Source: an uncultured Spirochaetaceae bacterium (GTDB taxonomy: Bacteria > Spirochaetota > Spirochaetia > Sphaerochaetales > Sphaerochaetaceae). Taken from it: a stretch of DNA of 39,792 nt. A program made the position numbers and the translations under genes. Under the pieces are notes generated by a model that saw only the letters and a list, made by a program, of their open reading frames with translations, ran no database searches and was not told the origin of the DNA. Shown here one piece after another: positions 30,056 through 37,353 of the stretch. Location of the stretch: assembly GCA_944389155.1 (NCBI GenBank), contig CALXLI010000145.1:1-39792 (forward strand), in the 5' to 3' direction. Numbering within the stretch: the first letter of the stretch is position 1; the number at the start of each line of letters is the position of its first letter.

Positions 30056-30979
30056 ATGAACATAACTATCCTTGGAGCGGGGGCGATGGGATCTCTCTTC
30101 GGCGGCTATCTGTCGCGATTGAATAATGTTTCTGTCATAGACTTGAATCAAAGCATTGTTGATTCGATCAATGGAAACGGGGTCAGGATAAAAGAGAAGG
30201 ATGGAAGCGTTGGGGTCTATCATCCCAAAGCTTATACTTCATCATCTGATTTAGATGTACAGGATCTGATTATTGTCTTCGTCAAATCGATGTTCACTGT
30301 TTCTGCTTTGCAGGCTAATAAGGGAATAATCGGAAAGGATACTTATATCATGACACTGCAGAATGGGGCAGGGCATGAGGCAAAGCTTCTGAAAGCTGCA
30401 GATAGAGCTCATGTTATAATCGGGTCAACCCAGCACAATTCTTCCGTGATTGGACCAGGATTCGTAAACCATGGTGGTTCGGGAATCACAAGCATAGGCC
30501 TTCTTGATGGTGGCTCATCAGCTCTCTCCAGCATTGCCGCTGCCTTTACAGCTTGCGGTTTCGAGTGCAGGACTGAGGATAATGTACAGAAGCAGATATG
30601 GAAGAAGATATTCACCAATACGGCAGCTTCTTCATTGACGGCTCTCTTTCAGGTTCCTCTGGGATTCATCCATGCAGATAAGGATGCGAATTACCTCATG
30701 CGCCAGCTTTGCCGTGAAGCTGTGGAAGTCTCTGCATCGCTTGGGCTTGACTTTGATCTGGATGAGACTATAGATGATGTTGAACGCGTGCTTATCAATG
30801 CTCCTGATGGCTATACGTCAATCTATGCAGATATAAAAGATGGCCGCAAGAGCGAGGTTGATACAATAAGCGGTGCGGTTGTGGAAGCTGCAAAGGAGCA
30901 AGGTGTTGCTGTTCCTTATCATGATATGCTTGTTCATGCTATACACGCATTGGAAGAAAGAAATAAGAAGGAGTTGTAA
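30056..30979 (+). CDS. 2-dehydropantoate 2-reductase (ApbA/PanE) family protein
   Basis: This 307-residue NADP-dependent reductase has the dinucleotide motif ILGAGAMGSLFGGYLS at residues 5-20, the conserved QNGAGHE segment, WKKIFTNTAASSLTAL near 180 with the catalytic Lys, and EVDTISGAVV near 270. The family reduces ketopantoate to pantoate (coenzyme A path), but many paralogues reduce other 2-keto acids. Its place between a catabolic operon and a YhcH gene, with no panB or panC, favours a 2-keto-acid role. AGGAGG precedes the ATG. Confidence 0.88.
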   Translation: MNITILGAGAMGSLFGGYLSRLNNVSVIDLNQSIVDSINGNGVRIKEKDGSVGVYHPKAYTSSSDLDVQDLIIVFVKSMFTVSALQANKGIIGKDTYIMTLQNGAGHEAKLLKAADRAHVIIGSTQHNSSVIGPGFVNHGGSGITSIGLLDGGSSALSSIAAAFTACGFECRTEDNVQKQIWKKIFTNTAASSLTALFQVPLGFIHADKDANYLMRQLCREAVEVSASLGLDFDLDETIDDVERVLINAPDGYTSIYADIKDGRKSEVDTISGAVVEAAKEQGVAVPYHDMLVHAIHALEERNKKEL

Positions 30980-30980
30980 C

Positions 30981-31433
30981 ATGGTTGTGACAAAGAATGG
31001 GCTTGAGTACAAGTATGATTTCTCTTCACCTGCATTCAGGACAGCTTTCGGTTTCCTCAAAGGGGAGAATCTGGGATCTCTTCCTGTTGGCTGGACAGAT
31101 CTTGACAATGGAGTAAGGGTCAGCGTACAGGAATATACCACTTTTGATTGGAACGAAAACAAGTTTGAAGCTCATGATAGGTATTTTGATATCCAGTATG
31201 TTGTAAAGGGATGTGAAATCTGCGGGGTATGCGATCGCAGTGGCTTAAGTGTTGAAATTCCCTATAGCAGCGATGGTGATATCGTCTTCTTTGCAGAGCC
31301 GGAGCATTACAGCAGTGTTTATCTTGGTGAGGGAGACTTCATAATCCTTGCACCGGAGGATGCGCACAAGCCGCGCTGCAAGGTCGATGAGAAGACTGCA
31401 GTGAAGAAAATCGTGATAAAAGTTCCTGTGTGA
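30981..31433 (+). CDS. YhcH/YjgK/YiaL family protein
   Basis: The 150-residue protein matches the YhcH/YiaL beta-sandwich family (PF04074): VQEYTTFDWNENKFEAHDRYFDIQYVVKG with conserved acids and His, and FIILAPEDAHKPRC with the metal-binding His at the C-terminal side. YiaL and YhcH accompany TRAP systems for sugar acids (2,3-diketogulonate, sialic acid) and are thought to be sugar isomerases or anomerases. The ATG at 30981 is 1 nt after the panE-like stop, with AAGGAG upstream. This gene hints that the whole region handles a sugar-derived acid. Confidence 0.92.
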   Translation: MVVTKNGLEYKYDFSSPAFRTAFGFLKGENLGSLPVGWTDLDNGVRVSVQEYTTFDWNENKFEAHDRYFDIQYVVKGCEICGVCDRSGLSVEIPYSSDGDIVFFAEPEHYSSVYLGEGDFIILAPEDAHKPRCKVDEKTAVKKIVIKVPV

Positions 31434-31443
31434 TTGAAAAGGA

Positions 31444-31470
31444 AAAGGAGCTGCGTGAAACAGCTCCTTT
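31444..31470. terminator. Bidirectional terminator between yhcH-like gene and cstA
   Basis: AAAGGAGCTG (31444-31453) and CAGCTCCTTT (31461-31470) form a 10-bp perfect stem with a 7-nt loop between two convergent genes. The minus side continues TCCTTTTC, the plus side AATAGTTTC. Confidence 0.85.
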
Positions 31471-31477
31471 AATAGTT

Positions 31478-33166
31478 TCAGGCTTTCTTTGCCTTGATAA
31501 GCTCTTTTCCAGATGTTATGACGATTGTCACGCCAAGGATCATCAGGAGCACAGCAACTATGAGCTGCAGCCCTTCAACCATGAACACTCCAGTTCCCGC
31601 AGAGAATGCCTTCACAAGAGCGATGAATCTCTGGATGAGTGCTGAGAATGTTACGACCAGCATGATCACAAATGGAGGTACAAGCGTCCTGAGCTCTCTT
31701 CCTGTCACCTTGAGGAATACGCAGAGTGTGATAAGCACAAGTGCGCTCAAGAGCTGGTTTGCGCTTCCGAAAAGCGGCCAGATGTTGGAGTATCCAACCT
31801 GCGTAAGGATGTATCCGAACACAAGTGTTATCAGTGTTGCAAAATACTTATTGCAGAGCACCTTTCTCCATGCTGCAGCGCTGTCCATGTTGTCTACGCT
31901 GAAGAGCTCCTGGAAGGACATGCGTCCGATACGGGCAACAGAGTCAAGCGTCGTGAAAGCAAGTGCGGATACACACATTGTCATGAAACTCTGGGCAACA
32001 TATACAGGGATACCGAACATCTCCAGGAATCCTGCGACACCTGATGAGAAGATCTGGAACGGTGTTCCTGCAACAGGTGTTCCATCAGCTGCGGCTGCGG
32101 CTCCTGCTACACACAGAGCAACTATGGCAAGCAGGCTTTCAAGAAGCATAGCGCCATATCCTACCTTGAGCATATCCTTCTCGTTGGAGATTGTCTTTGA
32201 GGATGTACCTGATGATACAAGGCTATGGAATCCTGATACGGCTCCACATGCAACTGTTACGAAAAGAATAGGGAAGAGTGTTCCAAGCTGCTCGTTCTGG
32301 AAACCTGTAAAAGGCTGAAGGTTCATCGTCGGATGAGCAAAGATAAGGCCAATTACTGCACCGATGATCATTCCAACGAACATGAATGTGGACATGAAAT
32401 CCCTAGGCTGCATCAATAGCCACATCGGAAGAACAGAAGCAACGAATATGAAGCCGAATGCGAACCATACCCAAGCATCCTTTCCCCAGAGGATAGGAAG
32501 GTTCATTCCGAAAACGAATGAAAGGACAGTGAAGACCAGTCCAAGTACAAGTTCCTTCCAGCCTGTGAACTTCATCTTATGCTGTATAAGTCCTACAACA
32601 ACGGCAAAGATGATGAAGAATATGGAGATGCTTCCTGCTGCACCGTTTACAGTCGCGCCATCTACAAGAGCCCTTGTACCATCAGCAGCAACTGTATATG
32701 CATTGAATGTCCCTGCAACCATATCTGCAAAAGCTGCAATGACTATGAGGCAGAATAGCCAGCAGAAACCCAGGAAGAGCTTACGGCCAGTCTTTCCGAT
32801 ATACTTCTCAATGAGCAGTCCCATTGACTTTCCATCGTTCTTGACGCTGGCATATAGTGCACCGAAATCTGTTACGGCACCAAAGAATATTCCTCCGATG
32901 ACAACCCAAAGGAAAACAGGTACCCAGCCAAATACTGCTGCCTGGATTGCTCCAGTTACAGGACCTGCTCCAGCGATAGATGAGAACTGATGGGCAAACA
33001 CTGTCCATCCGTCTGTGGGCACATAATCCTGCCCATCATTGTGGACAACTGCGGGAGTCTTCGCTTTTGGATCGATTCCCCATTTCTTTGCCAGCCACCG
33101 TCCATAGAGCAAATATGCTGCTACAAGACATACAGCGGCAATCAGTACTATTACAAGTGTATTCAT
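31478..33166 (-). CDS. cstA: Carbon starvation protein CstA family peptide/pyruvate transporter
   Basis: The 562-residue protein has about 15 transmembrane helices and the CstA landmarks: DGWTVFAHQFSSIAGAGPV (about 51-69), FGAVTDFGALYASVKNDGKS, AVSGFHSLVSSGTSSKTI (about 300) and LFGSANQLLSALVL near 460. It is the shorter form lacking the long C-terminal extension of E. coli CstA (701 aa). CstA-type proteins take up peptides or pyruvate under starvation. It is a single-gene unit. The ATG has no clear ribosome binding site, and the promoter was not identified with certainty. Confidence 0.94.
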   Translation of the reverse strand: MNTLVIVLIAAVCLVAAYLLYGRWLAKKWGIDPKAKTPAVVHNDGQDYVPTDGWTVFAHQFSSIAGAGPVTGAIQAAVFGWVPVFLWVVIGGIFFGAVTDFGALYASVKNDGKSMGLLIEKYIGKTGRKLFLGFCWLFCLIVIAAFADMVAGTFNAYTVAADGTRALVDGATVNGAAGSISIFFIIFAVVVGLIQHKMKFTGWKELVLGLVFTVLSFVFGMNLPILWGKDAWVWFAFGFIFVASVLPMWLLMQPRDFMSTFMFVGMIIGAVIGLIFAHPTMNLQPFTGFQNEQLGTLFPILFVTVACGAVSGFHSLVSSGTSSKTISNEKDMLKVGYGAMLLESLLAIVALCVAGAAAAADGTPVAGTPFQIFSSGVAGFLEMFGIPVYVAQSFMTMCVSALAFTTLDSVARIGRMSFQELFSVDNMDSAAAWRKVLCNKYFATLITLVFGYILTQVGYSNIWPLFGSANQLLSALVLITLCVFLKVTGRELRTLVPPFVIMLVVTFSALIQRFIALVKAFSAGTGVFMVEGLQLIVAVLLMILGVTIVITSGKELIKAKKA

Positions 33167-33534
33167 GATTCAACACATTACTGCTTTCTTTTTTGTAGAT
33201 AAAGTGTTTTGAAGGTATAAATTGCAAAGAAAATATATTTTTCTTTCAGTTTTTATGGGCAGGTTTTCCTGTATATATAACCGTATCTTTATATTAAGAA
33301 AAGAAGAAGACATAATTTCAGTTTATTTACAGTATATTGACGATGTTATCTGAGCTAGCCGGTTTCTATATTGGATTCATTATTTACCATGTCATCTTCC
33401 AGCTTATATGGTAATGATACGGCATAAATGTCGTAGACTTATTCAGCATTTTTTGTTTATCTTCTGAGAACCATGTTATTGGGGTTCTTGCCTTTCTTCT
33501 ATGTTGATAGTATTGATGCTTGATAAATCTATAC
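33167..33534. other. AT-rich gene-less stretch upstream of cstA
   Basis: These 368 bases hold no complete gene. Near cstA there is a perfect inverted repeat AAAGAAAA-TATAT-TTTTCTTT (33226-33246) that could be an operator, and a small CAGG-TTTT-CCTG hairpin near 33260. On the minus strand at 33355-33523, short open stretches in two frames read like protein remnants (for example TPITWFSEDKQKMLNK, then YDIYAVSLPYKLEDDMVNN in the next frame). This suggests a decayed gene next to the broken GNAT pseudogene. Confidence 0.4.
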
Positions 33535-34071
33535 CTATCCGATGAACATTATCATCTGATTAAGTTCTGTTGTTTCATCCCTATATACTTTTCTGAAACC
33601 ATAAGTTTCATATAAAGCAATGAGTTTGTCTTCGCAGTCTACCCGTAGGAATCTACCGCCGATTATTCCCTGAAGTACATCCAAATATCCTATTACGGCT
33701 TCGATTATGTCATGCAGGCTTACACTATCATGCAATGCAGAATCTTCTCTGGCTAATTGTCCCAAAAGATAGCAAGGAACGGTTTTTGCCGAAGTCCTGC
33801 CAAACCCTCGCATCTTCCTTTTCATGCTTGTAGATATTTCATCAGGTACTTCCATACATTATAGAGAAAGGGAGAAAAAGCCACAGATATGGAAGAAATC
33901 ATCTACAATAAGATATGTTCTTGCATTATGGTGCAGTTGATATGAGATTGCATTTTCCCTTATGAATCTTTCTACATCAGGATTTTTGCTGACAGAGAAT
34001 GAAGATAAAGCGTTTCTTGCTTCATCTTCATCAACACGTTGCAAGAATTCAGGAAGCATTAATATTCTCAT
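33535..34071 (-). pseudogene. GNAT-like acetyltransferase split by an in-frame stop
   Basis: One continuous reading frame runs from the ATG at 34071 to a TAG at 33535, interrupted by a single TAA codon at 33861-33859. The first part (MRILMLPEFLQRVDEDEARN, ending DDFFHICGFFSLSL) matches the N-terminal GNAT half. The second part (PDEISTSMKRKM..., PCYLLGQLARED, GGRFLRVDCEDKLIALYETYGF) matches the C-terminal half of the same family. The stop falls where homologues continue. Either the gene is dead by a nonsense mutation or an ATG two codons later (33855) restarts translation. GNAT proteins coded just after a small antitoxin-like gene often act as toxins that acetylate aminoacyl-tRNA. Confidence 0.75.
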
Positions 34072-34073
34072 CT

Positions 34074-34268
34074 TTATCCCAGGTTCGCCTCTCTGATTTT
34101 TCTCCAATCTTCATCTGATAATGTAGTCATTTCCCTGAACTTTGCTCTGGCTTCAGGGGTTCTCGCCTGTCTCATAAGTTCAGAGCCTTCATCAATAGCT
34201 TTTTCAAGGTTCTTGATGCCCCTGTCTGTATTTATCTTTCCATTTGTCTCAAATGATATCGTTGCCAT
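34074..34268 (-). CDS. Small antitoxin-like protein preceding the GNAT gene
   Basis: The 64-residue protein MATISFETNGKINTDRG... has a short beta-strand-like start, a helix (GIKNLEKAIDEGSELMRQAR) and an acidic/basic C-terminal part. Its stop is 2 bases before the GNAT start, and AAGGAGGG precedes its ATG. The arrangement is that of a type II toxin-antitoxin pair, and the start could be a strand for DNA binding. No named antitoxin family is recognised. Earlier in-frame starts up to 34376 run through the promoter and are rejected. Confidence 0.6.
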   Translation of the reverse strand: MATISFETNGKINTDRGIKNLEKAIDEGSELMRQARTPEARAKFREMTTLSDEDWRKIREANLG

Positions 34269-34292
34269 TATAATCCCTCCTTCTTGTAGAAT

Positions 34293-34318
34293 ATCATAGC
34301 ATATTATTTTGGAGTCAA
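34293..34318 (-). promoter_or_regulatory. Promoter of the antitoxin-like/GNAT pair
   Basis: Minus-strand TGCTATGAT (34301-34293) is an extended -10 box; TTGACT lies at 34318-34313 with a short 14-nt spacer. The -10 element is the stronger evidence. Confidence 0.4.
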
Positions 34319-34338
34319 CATACAGCGCAACGCAAATT

Positions 34339-34368
34339 ATGTATTGTAAGGAGTTACGCCTAATACAT
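34339..34368. repeat. Nested inverted repeat upstream of the antitoxin-like gene
   Basis: ATGTATT (34339-34345) pairs with AATACAT (34362-34368), and GTAA (34346-34349) with TTAC (34354-34357) inside it. The position about 40 nt before the -10 box suits a regulator binding site. Confidence 0.4.
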
Positions 34369-34399
34369 GAGTACATATTCCAGATTTAGATGAACAATA

Positions 34400-34431
34400 A
34401 TAGCAGGCTTGCATTCCTGCTTGCCTGCTAT
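34400..34431 (-). terminator. Hairpin after the DUF362 gene
   Basis: ATAGCAGGC and GCCTGCTAT form a 9-bp stem with a 14-nt loop. On the minus strand it is followed by TATTGTTC, a weak T tract. It is a probable terminator for the DUF362 gene. Confidence 0.6.
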
Positions 34432-34457
34432 ATCAGCGTTGCTATGATTGTTTATGA

Positions 34458-35348
34458 TTAGAATTCTATAAGCTCGTATTCGCGTGAGCCATAGCCAAGG
34501 TCAGCTGCTGCTTCGATTGTGTGGATACCATTTCGGCTGTTGACCCTTTCCATGAAATGATCTTTTCCAGGATCATCGCTGTTCATCACAAGGTCGATGC
34601 ATGCCTGATCGATTGCAACCGGATCCAAGGATGCCAGTATTCCGATATCCTTCATGCATGGGTCTTCAGCAACCTCGCAGCAGTCACAGTCGACAGAAAG
34701 GTTCTTCATTACGTTTATGAATGCAATCCTGTCCTTGAAGTGCTCAACGACGCTCTCTGCTGCATCTGCCATCGCCTCTGGGAATACAACTGCGCTTGCA
34801 TGCATCTTCCATGTATCAAAGCGGTCGTCTGTCTTTCCAGCTGAGTGGATAAGTGCCTTTCCAGCCCTGCTTGCACATCCGATTGAAAGCTGCTTGAGAG
34901 CTCCGCCATATCCTCCCATCGGATGTCCTTTGAAGTGGGCGAGAACGAGCATGGAATCATATTTCAGTATATCCTTGCCGACATGGTTCTCCTTGAGGAC
35001 CTTGCCGTTCGGAATCGGCCAGACAACATCAGGACCTTCTGCATCCATCAGATCAACGTCAAAGTACTTGGTCCATTCATGCTCTTCAAGCAACTTCCTG
35101 TGAGACTCTGTATTGTCTCTGACACCGCCTGCTGCATCGCCATACGCAGTATTGCACTCAACAATGGTTCCTTGGACCTTATCGACCATCGGCTTCCAGA
35201 ACTCTGGACGCAGATAGTTCTGGTTTCCCTTCTCTCCTGAATGAATCTTTACAGCGACCTTTCCTGGAAGTGTTATGCCAAGCTTGCTGTAAGCCTCCAC
35301 AACTTTCCCAGGTGTAAGGTCACGCGTGAAATAAACCTTGGATTTCAT
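34458..35348 (-). CDS. DUF362 domain protein
   Basis: The 296-residue protein matches DUF362 throughout (VAVKIHSGEKGNQNYLRPEF, ECNTAYGDAAGGVRDNTESH, LAHFKGHPMGGYGGALKQLS, GILASLDPVAIDQACIDLV). Many DUF362 proteins carry extra 4Fe-4S domains. This one has only a local cluster of cysteines (CDCCEVAEDPC, about 222-232), enough for one iron-sulfur or zinc site. Biochemical function is not established. The ATG at 35348 with AAGGAG 6 nt upstream is preferred over the ATG two codons earlier, which directly abuts that site. An operator-like palindrome lies upstream. Confidence 0.88.
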   Translation of the reverse strand: MKSKVYFTRDLTPGKVVEAYSKLGITLPGKVAVKIHSGEKGNQNYLRPEFWKPMVDKVQGTIVECNTAYGDAAGGVRDNTESHRKLLEEHEWTKYFDVDLMDAEGPDVVWPIPNGKVLKENHVGKDILKYDSMLVLAHFKGHPMGGYGGALKQLSIGCASRAGKALIHSAGKTDDRFDTWKMHASAVVFPEAMADAAESVVEHFKDRIAFINVMKNLSVDCDCCEVAEDPCMKDIGILASLDPVAIDQACIDLVMNSDDPGKDHFMERVNSRNGIHTIEAAADLGYGSREYELIEF

Positions 35349-35368
35349 AGCCATCTCCTTCTATATAC

Positions 35369-35381
35369 TGACACAGTGTCA
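35369..35381. promoter_or_regulatory. Palindromic operator upstream of the DUF362 gene
   Basis: TGACAC-A-GTGTCA is a perfect palindrome, flanked by CTATATA and TATATAG on the two sides. It sits about 20-32 nt upstream of the start codon, in or next to the promoter. Confidence 0.55.
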
Positions 35382-35411
35382 TTAAATATATAGCACTATC
35401 ATGGCTTATTA

Positions 35412-37229
35412 TCAATGCATGGCGCTGTAAAGATCATAGACAGCAAGGTTCTTTTCAAGCTCTTCTGCTGTGATATCCTCCTCCGAGCGGAAGAATACAG
35501 TCTTCTCAGCTGATGGACGTACAGAAATCATGTTGTCTGAGAATACTCCTTTGATCCTGCCTTGGTTGAGAGTCACATAGAATGCCGGCTTCTTGGCGCT
35601 GAGCTTTATGCTTATCGTGCGCTGTCCTGCCTTCCTGCATTCCCACTTCAGCTCAGGATCCATCAATCCTGCTTCCTGATAAGGTGTGAGAAGAAGGTTC
35701 CTTTCCCTCAGGAGATTCTTCGTGCTGAGCTTTGAGTAGCAGAATACTTCGCTGCGCTTTATCCATGAAAGCTGGAATGAGTCAACAAGGACAGTACTCT
35801 GCGGCTTCACTGATACGGGATACTCCCTGCTGTCCTTCTTCTTTCCATCAAATGTACGGAACTTAAGCGAAAGCTCTGCCTTCACGCTGTCATCTGTATC
35901 GTTGGCGACATATATGAAGAGCATATCGTTCTCTATGAACATGAGAGGGCAGACTGGTGCGAAGAAAAGCCGTGATGCGTACAGAGGTATCTTCCATTTT
36001 CCGTTGCTTTCAGCAAGCGTTGCGCCTATCTGCGGCCTTGTATCATTGAGGGATTCCAGCACTATTCCTTCTGCATTCCTCTCCGCTCTTATCCGGGCAA
36101 CCTTGTCAGCCGCGGAAAGCGAAGCCAGAAGCTGCGATAGGTATGTGCCTTTTTCGAAAGTGCTTGGAAGGCCGAAGTTCTCAACTGTCTTTCGTTCTAT
36201 CTCCTTGCACATTCCATTCCTCTCTTCATGTGCCTCCATTACAGGGGAAGAGAGTGCGAGATCCGCCCGGAGCGGGGCAAATGAAAGGACAGAGCTCATC
36301 GATGGAGGGGAGGGAAGCATCTCTATGGTCTCTGTAGATGCAGGCACTGGCATTTTCTTTACATAGATGCCATAACGCTCTGCTGTGTCATACAGAAGCT
36401 GTGGTTCGTCTTTCCTTGTGTAGAGCACATTCATATTAGCTTCCGCGATGCTCTTCACCAGGTGCTCATACTCATGTATGCCCGCACTTTTCGGAAGGGA
36501 GTTCCATATCGCTCCTTTCTCGAATATCCTGCGTTTTTCCTGCAGCGCGACAAATGAGTCTGCCTTTGTCTTCCCCACTGAAAGCGATAGCTGGTACAGA
36601 TGGGGATATCCATATCCATTGGGCCTCCAGAGCTCAGGTGAGACAACATCTATGGATAGCGTATGCTCAGAGATTCCCGATGGAACGTCGATTGTCTCTT
36701 CTTTGGCCTGCCCATGAAGATCTGCAATGACTGAGACTTTCCTGCTTTCATCTGAAAGCACTGTATATACAGCCTTTACTGTCCAGCTCTTATCGTCATT
36801 CTCCTCAGCGCTTGCTTCCAGGGATATTACAGCAGCATCATCCGTCTCATATATCCTGATGCCTGATGGAAGTTCACCAGAACATTCAAGCTCAATGGTG
36901 TTATCGCCTTTCTTCACGATATCTGAGATGATTGATGACGATTCGACTGCTATGCCGTTTATCCTTGAAGGTGGGCCTTTGTAATATACGGCTCTCCTTC
37001 CTTCTAGGAAAAACTTCCTCCTCAGCGTCCATTCAGCGCTGTCTACCCATACCGACTCTGCTGCGTTCAGGCCTATGTCAGGATCTGTTATCACGCCTAC
37101 ATTTGCCAGTGCTTTCCTCATCTCGCCAGGCAGTACTACGGATATATGATCTCCGCACTTTATTGAAGGATTATCATCGAGCCTTCTTGCCTCTGCGTTC
37201 CAGAGGCCATCCAGGACAATTTCTTTCAT
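35412..37229 (-). CDS. Beta-mannosidase-like GH2 protein lacking the catalytic core
   Basis: The 605-residue protein aligns by eye to family-2 beta-mannosidases at both ends. The N-terminal sugar-binding domain has DGLWNAEARRLDD, ESVWVDSAEWTLRRKFFL and SPELWRPNGYGYPHLYQLSL. The late barrel and C-terminal domains have SPVMEAHEERNGMCKEIE, FGLPSTFEKGTYLSQL, SLNDTRPQIGATLAESNGKW and RLFFAPVCPLMFIENDML. The family is usually about 820-850 residues. About 200 residues of the TIM barrel are missing between YDTAERYGIYV and SPVMEAH, including the Asn-Glu acid/base motif; the nucleophile Glu segment is not recognisable. It is therefore probably a non-catalytic carbohydrate-binding or regulatory protein. 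There is no signal peptide. A leaderless start is likely. Confidence 0.8.
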   Translation of the reverse strand: MKEIVLDGLWNAEARRLDDNPSIKCGDHISVVLPGEMRKALANVGVITDPDIGLNAAESVWVDSAEWTLRRKFFLEGRRAVYYKGPPSRINGIAVESSSIISDIVKKGDNTIELECSGELPSGIRIYETDDAAVISLEASAEENDDKSWTVKAVYTVLSDESRKVSVIADLHGQAKEETIDVPSGISEHTLSIDVVSPELWRPNGYGYPHLYQLSLSVGKTKADSFVALQEKRRIFEKGAIWNSLPKSAGIHEYEHLVKSIAEANMNVLYTRKDEPQLLYDTAERYGIYVKKMPVPASTETIEMLPSPPSMSSVLSFAPLRADLALSSPVMEAHEERNGMCKEIERKTVENFGLPSTFEKGTYLSQLLASLSAADKVARIRAERNAEGIVLESLNDTRPQIGATLAESNGKWKIPLYASRLFFAPVCPLMFIENDMLFIYVANDTDDSVKAELSLKFRTFDGKKKDSREYPVSVKPQSTVLVDSFQLSWIKRSEVFCYSKLSTKNLLRERNLLLTPYQEAGLMDPELKWECRKAGQRTISIKLSAKKPAFYVTLNQGRIKGVFSDNMISVRPSAEKTVFFRSEEDITAEELEKNLAVYDLYSAMH

Positions 37230-37235
37230 GAGAAT

Positions 37236-37241
37236 AGTATA
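37236..37241 (-). promoter_or_regulatory. -10 box of the beta-mannosidase-like gene
   Basis: Minus-strand TATACT (37241-37236), then ATTCTC, then the ATG at 37229. There is no ribosome binding site and no clear -35 box, so the mRNA is predicted to be leaderless. Confidence 0.4.
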
Positions 37242-37305
37242 CATCAGATATCCAGCTTTTCCTTATTCTTTTTGTAACAGTTTTTTGTTTTTGTTGAGAA
37301 CATGG

Positions 37306-37335
37306 CTGACGAAAGATTACGTTTCCTTTTATATT
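37306..37335 (+). promoter_or_regulatory. Promoter of the DUF1538-PII operon
   Basis: CTGACG (37306-37311), 18 nt, TATATT (37330-37335). The predicted start is near 37342, leaving a 12-nt leader with AAAGGAAAG before the ATG. Confidence 0.45.
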
Positions 37336-37353
37336 TATTTAAAAGGAAAGACA

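Noticed and set aside
31494-32318. Plus-strand open frame opposite cstA
   Set aside because: It is an antisense shadow of a transmembrane protein, Ser/Thr-rich with no domain; cstA on the minus strand is unmistakable.
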